Shown here piece by piece: positions 7,632 to 16,148 of a DNA stretch of 64,000 nt (its first letter is position 1; each line of letters begins with the position of its first letter). The translations under genes and the position numbers were made by a program. The notes below the pieces were generated by a model. That model did no database searches. It saw only the letters and a program-made list of their open reading frames with translations, and was not told where the DNA came from. The stretch comes from JASHUC01 sp963849095 (lineage in GTDB: Bacteria; Pseudomonadota; Gammaproteobacteria; Steroidobacterales; Steroidobacteraceae): the NCBI GenBank assembly GCA_963849095.1, contig CAWKGA010000008.1, positions 496,001 to 560,000 of the forward strand. The letters run 5' to 3'.

Positions 7632-9062
7632 ATGAATGCAGAGCTGCGCAGCGAGCCTGCCTCGGACTACCGGCTCCTCATCAACGGCCGCCTGGTTCCC
7701 GGCGCCGCGACGTTCAACGTGATCAACCCGGCGACCGAGGAGATCCTCACGGCTTGCCCTCGGGCGGACCGCAAGCAGCTCGGTGAGGCCGTTGCGGCGG
7801 CGAAGGCCGCCTTCCCGGCGTGGTCCGCCACGCCGATCGAGAAGCGCCGGGAGCTGCTCCTGCGCTTCGCCGACGCCTTGGAGAGCGAGAGTCTCGGCTT
7901 TGCGCGGCTGCTCACGCAGGAGCAGGGCAAGCCCCTCCGGGCCGCGGAGTTCGAGATGCGCGGCGCGGTCGGCATGATCCGCACGTGGACCCAAATGGAC
8001 CTGCACACCGAGGTGCTGCGCGAGACGGATACGGCGCGCATCGTCAGGCAGCGGATCCCCCTCGGGGTCATCGCCGCCATCACCCCGTGGAACGTTCCGA
8101 TCCATCTGCTGATGCTGAAGCTCCCGCCGGCCCTCCTCGCCGGCAACACGGTCGTCGTGAAGCCCGCGCCGTCGACACCGCTCACGACGCTGCGCCTCGG
8201 CGAGATCTGTGCGAGGCTCTTCCCGGCGGGCGTGGTGAACATCATCACGGACGAGAACGATCTCGGCGAAGCGCTGACGAGCCACCCGGACGTTGCGAAG
8301 ATCGCCTTCACCGGCTCGACCGCTACGGGTAGGAAAGTGCTCGCGAGCACGGCGAGCACGATCAAGCGCCTGACGCTCGAGCTGGGAGGGAACGATCCGG
8401 CGATCGTGCTCGACGATGCGGACCCGAAGGAGGTCGCGCCGAAGATCTTCAACGGCGCGATGATCAACTCCGGCCAGGTCTGCCTCGCCATCAAGCGCGT
8501 GTACGCGCACGAGTCCATCTACGACCGCCTCTGCGAGGAGCTCGCCGCGCTCGCCAAGCGCGCGATCGTCGGCGACGGCATGGAGGAGGGTACGCAGCTC
8601 GGCCCCCTGCAGAACAAGATGCAGTTCGAGAAGGTGAAGGGCTATCTCGAGGACGCGCGCGAGCGGGGAAAGATCATCGCGGGCGGCGCGCCGCTCGATC
8701 GCCGCGGCTACTTCATTCCTCCGACCATCGTGCGGGACATCCCCGACGATGCGCGGCTCGTCCGCGAGGAGCAGTTCGGTCCGGTGCTTCCGGTGCTGCG
8801 CTATTCGGACCTGGACGATGCGATCGCGCGCGCGAATGACTCCGAGTACGGACTCGGCGCGACGGTCTGGTCGTCCAACCCGGACCGGGCCTACGAGGTG
8901 GCGCTCAAGATCAACTCCGGCACGGTGTGGGTGAACAAGCACATGGATCTGCCGCACGACCTGCCCTTCGGCGGCGCGAAGCAGTCGGGTCTCGGCACCG
9001 AGATGGGCCAGGAGGGGCTCGAGGAATTCACTCAGGCGAAGATCGTCAACCTGGCAAAGTAG
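7632..9062 (+). CDS. NAD(P)-dependent aldehyde dehydrogenase, paralogue 1
   Basis: 476 residues, ATG 7632 after GGAGA. This is a full-length ALDH-superfamily enzyme oxidising aldehydes to acids. Visible motifs are the ITPWNVP and VVVKPAPSTP cofactor-site segments, FTGST for nucleotide binding, the general-base Glu in LELGGNDP and the catalytic Cys in SGQVCLAIKR. It ends with the usual PFGGAKQSGLGTEMG loop. It follows the CCO1/Tat/SnoaL genes by about 40 bases, so it could oxidise an aldehyde released by alkene cleavage. ALDH families overlap too much to name the substrate. Confidence 0.92.
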   Translation: MNAELRSEPASDYRLLINGRLVPGAATFNVINPATEEILTACPRADRKQLGEAVAAAKAAFPAWSATPIEKRRELLLRFADALESESLGFARLLTQEQGKPLRAAEFEMRGAVGMIRTWTQMDLHTEVLRETDTARIVRQRIPLGVIAAITPWNVPIHLLMLKLPPALLAGNTVVVKPAPSTPLTTLRLGEICARLFPAGVVNIITDENDLGEALTSHPDVAKIAFTGSTATGRKVLASTASTIKRLTLELGGNDPAIVLDDADPKEVAPKIFNGAMINSGQVCLAIKRVYAHESIYDRLCEELAALAKRAIVGDGMEEGTQLGPLQNKMQFEKVKGYLEDARERGKIIAGGAPLDRRGYFIPPTIVRDIPDDARLVREEQFGPVLPVLRYSDLDDAIARANDSEYGLGATVWSSNPDRAYEVALKINSGTVWVNKHMDLPHDLPFGGAKQSGLGTEMGQEGLEEFTQAKIVNLAK

Positions 9063-9084
9063 CGCCTCGCGCAGTTGCGGAACG

Positions 9085-9107
9085 GGCGGGGCGCCGGCCG
9101 CCCCGCC
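9085..9107. terminator. GC-rich hairpin between convergent genes
   Basis: GGCGGGGC (9085-9092) pairs with GCCCCGCC (9100-9107) around seven bases. It lies between the stops of the rightward aldehyde dehydrogenase and the leftward carboxyltransferase. It probably ends transcription from both sides, though there is no clear T-run. Confidence 0.5.
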
Positions 9108-9110
9108 GTA

Positions 9111-10577
9111 TCAATCGGCGCGGCGGCGCAGCTCCAGGCGGAACCCCGGCTTCTCGATGATGAGCTCCGAGGCGGGCTTGCGCCGGGCGAGCTCCTCGAG
9201 GAGCTTCAGCAGCGGGCGTGTGTCCGGATTGTAGTGATCCGGGGGCGGGCTTGCGGCGAGCATGGCGTCCACCTGCTCGGCAGGCATGACCGCGCGCAGC
9301 AGGAACTCCTCATCCGAGATCGAGGGACTGAATCTGCGCCGCAGCTCCGCGAGAGCCGGAGGGGGAGGCTCGGCGAGCAGCTCCCGGGCTCGGGGCCTGT
9401 CCAGTATCCGCTGCTTCGCATCTGGGTCGACGGGGGCCGTCGGGTGCCCGAATCTGCCGATCACGTAGCGGATCACCTGGTCCGGCACGTTCGCGTAGCG
9501 CTCCGCGGCGAGGACGTTGAAGAGCGCCTGGGTGCAGACGATCTGCGGAAAGGGGGTGACCATGATCGGGTAGCCGAGCTCGGCGCGAACCCGGACGGTC
9601 TCCTCGATCACCTCCGGCAGGCGGTGTTCCAGCTTGAGCTCCGCGAGCTGCCGCTTGGTCGTCGTGATCGCGCCGCCCGGAAGCTGATGGCGGAGGTAGG
9701 CGGCGTCGTACTCCTGCGGCGTGCCCTCGGGCAGACCTTCAGCCCGCGCGAGACGCTCGAAATAGTCCGCGGCCTGCGCGAGTAGCCGGTCATCGATGTC
9801 GACCGTGTGCCCGTGCTCCCGCAGGTTCGCAACCACGCGCAGTGCCGAGGGGAGGGAGGTACCGTTACCGAGAGGGCCGAGGGCGACGTGCAGCACCTCG
9901 ATGCCGAGATCGGCCGCGGCCATGTAATTGAGCGGCCCGAGGCCGATCGTGCAATGCGAATGCAGCTCGAGCGGCTTCGAGCCGATCCGCGCCCGAACCG
10001 CCGGTATCAACGTCCGCGCGCGCTCCGGGGTCAGCAGTCCGGTCGGGTCCTTGATGTAGAGGCGCGCCACGTCCGGGGACTTGGCGAGCTCGGCGGCGAG
10101 GCTGGCGTAGAACGCATCGTCGTGCACCGCGCTCACGGTGTAGGTGAGCCCGGCGAGCACCTCGCCGCCCTCGCCGCGGATGAGCTTCGCGGCCGCGAGC
10201 AGTGCGGTGATGTCGTGCATCGGATCGATGAGGGCGAAGCGCCCGATGCCGCTCCCGACCAGGCAGCGGTAGGCGAGCTGCATGAATTCGGGGCTCGAGG
10301 TCTCCCACGAGATGAAGCGAAAGCCGGTCGTGATGAGCTGTAGCGGCGTGCTCGGCGCGGCCGCGTGCATCGCGCGGATGAGCGTCCAGGGATTCTCCCG
10401 GTGCATCCGCACCGAGATGCCCATGTGCGTGCTGGAGGTGAAATCGATCGCGTGCAGGCCGATCCGGTCGAGCACCGGCGCGATCTCCAGGGTCTGGGCG
10501 GTCGTCAGGCCCGTCGCCCCCCAGATACTCTGATTGCCGTCGCGGATCGAGACGTCCACGAGCTTGATCTGCGCCAT
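9111..10577 (-). CDS. HMGL-like carboxyltransferase (pyruvate carboxylase subunit B / oxaloacetate decarboxylase alpha family)
   Basis: About 488 residues. The start is ATG 10577; an upstream extension of the frame has no family similarity. It opens with KLVDVSIRDGNQS, matching the DTTLRDxHQS start of DRE-TIM carboxyltransferases. The KDPTGLL segment and the HSHCTIG segment (normally HTHDTSG) follow, then the PYC/OADA conserved C-terminal region. No biotinyl domain and no AMKM motif is present, so biotin would have to be on another protein. Alternatively the enzyme acts as a lyase or aldolase without it. It is divergent from a citryl-CoA-lyase-like gene 174 bases away. Substitutions in the active-site motifs make a plain pyruvate carboxylase role unsafe. 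Confidence 0.75.
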   Translation of the reverse strand: MAQIKLVDVSIRDGNQSIWGATGLTTAQTLEIAPVLDRIGLHAIDFTSSTHMGISVRMHRENPWTLIRAMHAAAPSTPLQLITTGFRFISWETSSPEFMQLAYRCLVGSGIGRFALIDPMHDITALLAAAKLIRGEGGEVLAGLTYTVSAVHDDAFYASLAAELAKSPDVARLYIKDPTGLLTPERARTLIPAVRARIGSKPLELHSHCTIGLGPLNYMAAADLGIEVLHVALGPLGNGTSLPSALRVVANLREHGHTVDIDDRLLAQAADYFERLARAEGLPEGTPQEYDAAYLRHQLPGGAITTTKRQLAELKLEHRLPEVIEETVRVRAELGYPIMVTPFPQIVCTQALFNVLAAERYANVPDQVIRYVIGRFGHPTAPVDPDAKQRILDRPRARELLAEPPPPALAELRRRFSPSISDEEFLLRAVMPAEQVDAMLAASPPPDHYNPDTRPLLKLLEELARRKPASELIIEKPGFRLELRRRAD

Positions 10578-10751
10578 GCGGTCTCCTCTGTGGCACCCAT
10601 CATCTCGCGGTTTGCGCCCAGCGGCGAGCCCCATCGTTTGCGGCGCCGCGGGCGGAGCGAGGAGGGTACGATACCTCGGCGCCGGGGCTGGACGCGGCGC
10701 GGGGGTATCTCTACCGTCTACGGTCCAACGAGGCGTCTGCGAGGGGGTTGC

Positions 10752-11528
10752 ATGTCCACGGCCGATCGAAGCGCGAAGCATACCGAGCTCTGCGGGGCCA
10801 CCGCGGATCGCATCGAGGTGCGCGGCCGCGACCTCGTGGGCGATCTCGTCGGCCGACTCACGTTCACGGAGATGTTTCTGTTCCATCTCCTCGGTAGGAG
10901 CCCGACACCTCTGCAGGTTGCGCTCGCCGACGCGGTGCTGGTGGCGATCATGGAGCACGGTCTGGTGCCGTCGGCCATTGCCGCGCGGCTCACCCTCCTT
11001 GGCGCCCCGGAGTCCTTCCAGGGCGCGATCGCCGCCGGACTGCTCGGGGTGGGGGATCACTTTGCGGGCACGGCGAGCCGGTGCGGCGAGGTGCTGGATC
11101 GCATCGTCGCCGCTCCGCCGGAGAAACGCCGGGAGATTGCGCTCGAGACCGTCCAGTCGTTCCGGCGCGAGCGCAAGGCGCTGCCGGGCTTCGGCCATCC
11201 GACGCACCGGTCAGGCGACCCGCGCGTCGCCCGGCTCATCGAGATCGCCCGAGCGCACGGTGCGCCCGGCCACTACATCGAGGCCCTGGGCCTCCTCGAG
11301 TCGGCCATCACCGAGACGCTCGGCCGCGCGCTGCCGGCGAACGTGAGCTCCGCGATCGCGGTGGCGCTGCGCGAGGCGGAGATTCCCACCGAGGCCATGC
11401 GCGGCGTGGTCCTCACCGCACGCTGCGCGGGACTCGCCGGCCATCTGCTCGAGGAGATGCGCAACGGCTCGGCCGAGGAGATGTGGCACGCCGCCGAGCG
11501 AGCCGTGCCGTACCAGCCGCCGAGATGA
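10752..11528 (+). CDS. Citrate-synthase-family protein, citryl-CoA-lyase-like
   Basis: About 258 residues from ATG 10752, preceded by GAGGGGG. This is a short version of the citrate synthase fold, as in stand-alone citryl-CoA lyase-type proteins; true citrate synthase is about 370-430 residues. Active-site histidines appear in MEHGL and GFGHPTH, the latter followed by DPRV as in the family. The usual late Asp region reads LTARCAGLAGHLLEEM, without an obvious Asp. The likely chemistry is Claisen condensation or cleavage of a CoA thioester. Its divergent neighbour is a carboxyltransferase/lyase-fold protein, so the two may act on the same C4-C6 acid. Confidence 0.75.
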   Translation: MSTADRSAKHTELCGATADRIEVRGRDLVGDLVGRLTFTEMFLFHLLGRSPTPLQVALADAVLVAIMEHGLVPSAIAARLTLLGAPESFQGAIAAGLLGVGDHFAGTASRCGEVLDRIVAAPPEKRREIALETVQSFRRERKALPGFGHPTHRSGDPRVARLIEIARAHGAPGHYIEALGLLESAITETLGRALPANVSSAIAVALREAEIPTEAMRGVVLTARCAGLAGHLLEEMRNGSAEEMWHAAERAVPYQPPR

Positions 11529-11659
11529 CGCGCTCACCCGCTTGGACCGCGGGATCCGGGGACGACCGGGCACTCGACCGCGGCCCGCGAATAGCGTATC
11601 CATAGGCAGAGAGGGGCGTTGCGGCTCGGCGCCTCGTATAAAGCGAACAAGGGGGTCCG

Positions 11660-12931
11660 ATGCTCAAGGGCAAAGTGTTCACGTACGAGAACCGGGTGCT
11701 GGTGCTGCTTGGCCTCGCCTTCGGCATCGCCTTCTTCGACCGCAATTCCGGCACCATCCTCGTGCCGTACATCGAGCAGGACCTGCATCTCGACAACATG
11801 CAGACGGGGCTCCTCGGCTCGGGCCTCTCCCTCACCTGGGCGCTCGGCGCCTACCTCATCGCGAGATGGTCGGATGCGAGCGGGGTCCGCAAGCCGTTCC
11901 TGCTCGGCTTCCTGCTGATCTTCTCCGTGTGTTCCTTCATCTCCGGCCTCTCCCGATCCTTCCCCGTGCTGCTGGTCTCGCGCATGGTCATGGGCGCGGT
12001 GGAAGGGCCGTTCCTCCCGGTCTGCCTCGCCGTCATGGCGGTGGAGTCCTCCGAGCGCCGTCGCGGTATCAACGCGGGCGTCATGCAGAACTTCTTTGCC
12101 TCGGTGCTCGGGCAGAGCCTCGCGCCGCTGCTACTGGTCGCGCTCGCCCAGCACTTCGGCTGGCGCTCGGCGTTCTACGTCGCGGGCATTCCGGGGCTCC
12201 TGTGCGCGATCGCCGTGCTCCTGTGGGTGCGGGAGCCCGACAAGGCCGCGCAGGCCGCGGTCGATACCCAAGGGGTGGGAGGCAGCGGCAAGCGCATGGG
12301 GCTCCTCGCGATGCTGAAGGTCCGCAACATCCTGCTCTGCTGTGTGGTCTCGATCTTCATGGTGGCCTGGCTTGGCATGGGCTGGACGTTCCTGCCGAAG
12401 TTCTTCACCGACTACCGGCATTTCTCCCCGACGCTCATGAGCTACGTGATGACCGCGCTCGGCATCGCTTCTGCGCTCTCCGCATTCGTGGTGCCTGCGC
12501 TCTCCGACCGCCTGGGCCGCAAGCCGGTGATGGTCGCCTTCTGCTTGCTCGGCGCCGTGTCGCCGCTCGCCGCGCTCTACTACCAGGGATCGCCGCTCGT
12601 CATGGGCGGGCTGATGTTCATCGGCTGGTTCGGCACCGGCACCTTCCCTCTGTTCATGGGCGTTATCCCGGGCGAGACCATTTCGCGCCGCTATGCCGCG
12701 ACGGCCATGGGCCTCGTCGTGTGCGCCGGCGAGATCGGCGGCGGCTCGGGCATCACCACCCTCGCGGGCTCGCTCGCCGATGTGTGGAACCTTGCGACTC
12801 CGGTGCTGATCGAGGCCGCGTGCGCCCTCATCGGCGGACTGTTCTGTTTCCTTCTCATCGAGACCGCGCCCGTGAAGGTGAGCGCCGCGGCCGCGCACCG
12901 GCTCGCCGGGGAAAGGATTGCTACGGAGTGA
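11660..12931 (+). CDS. Major facilitator superfamily transporter
   Basis: 423 residues, ATG 11660 after AAGGGGG. About twelve hydrophobic segments are visible in two halves. The loop after the second helix carries the MFS pattern (ARWSDASGVRKP), repeated in the second half as SDRLGRKP. The N-terminus FFDRNSGTILVPYI resembles organic-acid and aromatic-acid carriers of the ACS/AAHS type. Given the catabolic surroundings it may carry an acid substrate or product across the inner membrane; the substrate is not readable. Confidence 0.85.
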   Translation: MLKGKVFTYENRVLVLLGLAFGIAFFDRNSGTILVPYIEQDLHLDNMQTGLLGSGLSLTWALGAYLIARWSDASGVRKPFLLGFLLIFSVCSFISGLSRSFPVLLVSRMVMGAVEGPFLPVCLAVMAVESSERRRGINAGVMQNFFASVLGQSLAPLLLVALAQHFGWRSAFYVAGIPGLLCAIAVLLWVREPDKAAQAAVDTQGVGGSGKRMGLLAMLKVRNILLCCVVSIFMVAWLGMGWTFLPKFFTDYRHFSPTLMSYVMTALGIASALSAFVVPALSDRLGRKPVMVAFCLLGAVSPLAALYYQGSPLVMGGLMFIGWFGTGTFPLFMGVIPGETISRRYAATAMGLVVCAGEIGGGSGITTLAGSLADVWNLATPVLIEAACALIGGLFCFLLIETAPVKVSAAAAHRLAGERIATE

Positions 12932-12945
12932 AGCGGCGTATATAT

Positions 12946-12963
12946 TCCGCGCGCCGGCGCGGA
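12946..12963 (+). terminator. Small hairpin after the MFS gene
   Basis: TCCGCGC and GCGCGGA pair around GCCG just after the MFS stop, preceded by the AT-rich GTATATAT. No T-run follows, so termination strength is uncertain. The next 220 bases up to the NRAMP gene hold no gene. Another small stem (GTCGG-CATCA-CCGAC) stands directly before that gene's ribosome site. Confidence 0.35.
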
Positions 12964-13184
12964 GGCTCGCACTCCACCGGCACATGTTGGGTCAGAAAAA
13001 GGGTCTTGATGAACGCTCGATCCAGTAACGCTCCGTCCGAGTGCCACAGTAGTCGCCCTACCGTGGCCGCGGGCGGATACGTCGCCTGGGAGAATCGTGA
13101 CCCTGGAGTGCCTCTCGCCTAGCTCACTCTAGCCTCGCGCCTCCCCGGTCGGCATCACCGACTGAGAACAGAAGGAGGCGCGGC

Positions 13185-14861
13185 ATGACTACCGCAATCC
13201 TCGATTCCAGCGCCGGCGCGGCGCTCGACGAAGCGCACACCGGAGACATCCGCGGCGCTCTCGGCACCATCCGTCGGGACGACGTGGCGGCGCGCAGCAG
13301 CTGGCGCGCTCGGCTCGCCACGCTGCTCGCCATCGTCGGTCCCGGCCTCATCGTGATGGTCGGCGACAACGATGCGGGCGCGTTCGGGACCTATACCCAG
13401 GCGGGCCAGGACTACGGAACGACGCTCCTGTGGACGCTGCTCCTGCTCGTCCCGGTGCTGTACGTCAATCAGGAGATGGTCGTGCGGCTCGGGGTGGTCA
13501 CGCGCGTCGGGCACGCGCGGCTGATCCTCGAGCGCTTCGGGCGGTTCTGGGGCGCCTTCAGCGTGATCGACCTCTTTCTGCTCAACGCCCTGACCATCGT
13601 GACGGAGTTCATCGGCGTCAGTCTCGCGCTCGGCTACCTCGGCGTGCCGAAGGAAGCGGGCGTGCTCGCCGCCGCGGGGATCATCATTGCGGCGGCCGGG
13701 ACGGGCGACTTCCGCAGGTTCGAGCAGGTCTCGCTGCTGCTCGTCGTCGGGAGCCTCCTGCTCGTCCCCGTGCTGCTCTGGGTCCACCCGCCCGCCGCGC
13801 AGGTCGCCCATGACCTGGTCACGCCGCAGCTCCCCGCTCACGGCCGGTTGAGCGAGGTGATGCTGCTGATCATCGCGATCGTGGGCACGACGGTCGCCCC
13901 CTGGCAGCTGTTCTTCCAGCAGAGCTACATCATCGACAAGCGCATCACCCAGCGCTTCATGCGCTACGCGCGTACCGACTTGTGGATCGGCATCGCGCTC
14001 GTCGTGTTCGGCGCGGTGGCGATGATCGCATTCACCGCGCAGGCTTTCGCAGGTCGTGCCGAGGCCGGACATTTCGTGGACGCAGGCGCCGTCGCGGCCG
14101 GGCTCGGACGATACGCCGGCCACGCTGCCGGAGTGTGCTTCGCGCTGGCGCTGATCGACGCCAGCATCATCGGAGCGATGGCGGTGTCGCTCTCGACCGC
14201 ATACGCCATCGGGGATGTGCTTTCGCTGCGGCACTCTCTGCACCGCAAGCCGCGCGATGCGAAGGCTTTCTACGCCGTCTACGCAGGCCTGGTGGCACTC
14301 GCGGCTGCGCTGGTGCTCGCGCCGGGCACGCCGCTCGGCCTGCTGACCAACGCGGTACAAACCCTGGCGGGCGTTCTGCTGCCGAGCGCCACGGTCTTCC
14401 TGCTCTTGCTCTGCAACGACCGTGCCGTGCTGGGGCCGTACGTAAACGGCTCGGCGCTCAACCTCTTGACCGGCGCCATCATCGCCGCACTGGTCGCACT
14501 GTCGCTGATTCTCACGGCCGCGGTCATCTATCCGAACCTGAGCTTCGGCGCGATGCTCGGCATGGGGTCGGCGGGCGCGCTCGGCCGGATCGCGCTGGGC
14601 GGAATCGTGATCGTCGGGGTCGCGCTCGGAGTTGTCCTGCTGCGGCGCCGGCTGCGACAGCGAGGCGGCGCGCAGCGGGCTCCGGTCTCGCGCGCAGCGG
14701 CGGCGGTTTGGCACATGCCCGCTCTCGCCGAGCTTCCGCCGTTGCGCATGACCGCGGTCACGCGGCTGTGGATGATCGTGCTGCGCGGGTACCTGGTGGT
14801 CGCCGCCGGCCTCGTGCTCGTGCGCATCGTCCAGCTTGCGCTGGCGGGCCACGGCGCTTAG
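13185..14861 (+). CDS. NRAMP/SLC11-related divalent metal transporter, probably the Mg-type (NRMT) branch
   Basis: 558 residues, ATG 13185 with a strong AGAAGGAGG site. Eleven or so membrane helices are visible. The first carries GDNDAGAFGTYTQAG, where Mn/Fe NRAMPs have DPGN. Helix 6 has TVAPWQLFFQQ (about residues 236-246), where they have the metal-binding MPH. Loss of the methionine is typical of the NRAMP-related magnesium transporter branch, from memory of published work on it. A C-terminal extension with one further hydrophobic segment follows a basic linker. Its stop overlaps the convergent protease stop by four bases. Substrate is therefore more likely Mg than Fe or Mn, but untested. 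Confidence 0.8.
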   Translation: MTTAILDSSAGAALDEAHTGDIRGALGTIRRDDVAARSSWRARLATLLAIVGPGLIVMVGDNDAGAFGTYTQAGQDYGTTLLWTLLLLVPVLYVNQEMVVRLGVVTRVGHARLILERFGRFWGAFSVIDLFLLNALTIVTEFIGVSLALGYLGVPKEAGVLAAAGIIIAAAGTGDFRRFEQVSLLLVVGSLLLVPVLLWVHPPAAQVAHDLVTPQLPAHGRLSEVMLLIIAIVGTTVAPWQLFFQQSYIIDKRITQRFMRYARTDLWIGIALVVFGAVAMIAFTAQAFAGRAEAGHFVDAGAVAAGLGRYAGHAAGVCFALALIDASIIGAMAVSLSTAYAIGDVLSLRHSLHRKPRDAKAFYAVYAGLVALAAALVLAPGTPLGLLTNAVQTLAGVLLPSATVFLLLLCNDRAVLGPYVNGSALNLLTGAIIAALVALSLILTAAVIYPNLSFGAMLGMGSAGALGRIALGGIVIVGVALGVVLLRRRLRQRGGAQRAPVSRAAAAVWHMPALAELPPLRMTAVTRLWMIVLRGYLVVAAGLVLVRIVQLALAGHGA

Positions 14862-16114
14862 GGCGCCGCGTGCTCGGCAAGTTTACGTAGCTCGGCGATG
14901 CGGGCGATGGCGGGCGGGTGCGAATCGTAGAACGCGGAGGCGATACGATCGGGCGTGAGTGTCGTCGCGTTGTCCCGGTAGAGCTTGACGAGCGCGGCGG
15001 CGAGATCCGTCGCGTTTGCATGCGCGGCCGCGAACCGGTCCGCCGCGAATTCGTGCCGGCGAGACCACGAAGCGGCGAGCGGCGTCACGAAGAACGCGAA
15101 GACCGGCGCGACCAGCAGGAACAGGATGAGGGCCCCATGGGCGGAGGGTGCGGGTAAGCCGAGGCCGGCGTAGAACCAGGGGTGCCTCGCGAGCCAGCCG
15201 AGCAGCGCGAGGCCGGCGAGCGATCCTGCCGCCGAGACGAGCAGCCGCTGCCGAACGTGTCTCAGCCGGAAATGGCCCAGCTCGTGCGCGAGCACAGCCT
15301 CGACTTCGGCCCCGCCGAGGCACTCGAGCAGCGTGTCGAAGAACACGATGCGCTTGTTGCGTCCGACCCCGGTGAAGTAGGCGTTGCCATGCGCGGTGCG
15401 GCGCGAGCTGTCCACCACGAACACACCCTTCGAGGCGAAGCCGCAGCGCGCGAGCAGCGCCTCGATCCGCGCCTTGAGCTCCGCATCGCCAAGCGGCGCG
15501 AAGCGATTGAAGAGCGGCGCGATGAATATCGGCCAGCCCCAGGAGAGGACCAGCGAGACCACGAGCCAGGCGAGCCAGGCATAGAGCCACCACAGTCCGC
15601 CCGCGCGCTCCATGAGGGTGAGCGCGCCGAGCAGCAGCGGCACGCCCAGGGCGAGCGCGAGTACGAGACCCTTCAGGCGGTCGATCCAGTACAGCTTCGG
15701 CGTGGTGCGGTTGAAGCCGAAGAAGGCCTCGATGCGAAACGTGCGCCACAGCGAGAAGGGCACCCCGGCGATCGCCGCGATGGCGAGCACGGACAGCACG
15801 ACCGCCACGCCGTGCCAGGGCTCGCTCCAGTGGGCGCGCCTCCATGTGGCATCGACGGCCGCGATGCCGCCGCCGAGAGTGAGCGCGAGAACGACCACGG
15901 CGTCCGCGAGCGTCTCCCACGCGCCGAGCCGTGTCCGCGCAACGGTGTAGTCGGCAGCTTTGCGGTGGTCGGCGAGAGGGACCTGCTGCGCGAAGGGGGC
16001 GGGCACGCGCTCACGATGACCGCGGGCCGCGGCGGCTTGCCGCGCAGCGAGCCACAGGCGCAACGCCGTGCCGGCAGCGAGAGCCACGAGAAATGCCGCT
16101 GTGAGCCATTGCAT
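14858..16114 (-). CDS. M48-family membrane metalloprotease (Ste24/CAAX protease-like)
   Basis: 418 residues. Several hydrophobic segments surround a zinc HExxH motif (HELGHFRLRHV). A second motif, HEFAADRFAA, supplies the third zinc ligand Glu. The N-terminal part matches the long membrane extension of Ste24-type M48 peptidases (TPKLYWIDRLKG). In bacteria such enzymes degrade damaged membrane or exported proteins. It lies 34 bases downstream of the 2-hydroxyacid dehydrogenase in the same direction and may share its transcript. No clear ribosome site was seen before ATG 16114. Confidence 0.88.
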   Translation of the reverse strand: MQWLTAAFLVALAAGTALRLWLAARQAAAARGHRERVPAPFAQQVPLADHRKAADYTVARTRLGAWETLADAVVVLALTLGGGIAAVDATWRRAHWSEPWHGVAVVLSVLAIAAIAGVPFSLWRTFRIEAFFGFNRTTPKLYWIDRLKGLVLALALGVPLLLGALTLMERAGGLWWLYAWLAWLVVSLVLSWGWPIFIAPLFNRFAPLGDAELKARIEALLARCGFASKGVFVVDSSRRTAHGNAYFTGVGRNKRIVFFDTLLECLGGAEVEAVLAHELGHFRLRHVRQRLLVSAAGSLAGLALLGWLARHPWFYAGLGLPAPSAHGALILFLLVAPVFAFFVTPLAASWSRRHEFAADRFAAAHANATDLAAALVKLYRDNATTLTPDRIASAFYDSHPPAIARIAELRKLAEHAAP

Positions 16115-16148
16115 CGAGCTAAGAATGATACCAGGGACACCCGCGCGG

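Noticed and set aside
11542..13122. A 526-codon frame overlapping the MFS transporter on the same strand
   Set aside because: It is arginine/alanine-rich without membrane segments, whereas the overlapping frame gives a complete 12-helix carrier with a ribosome site.
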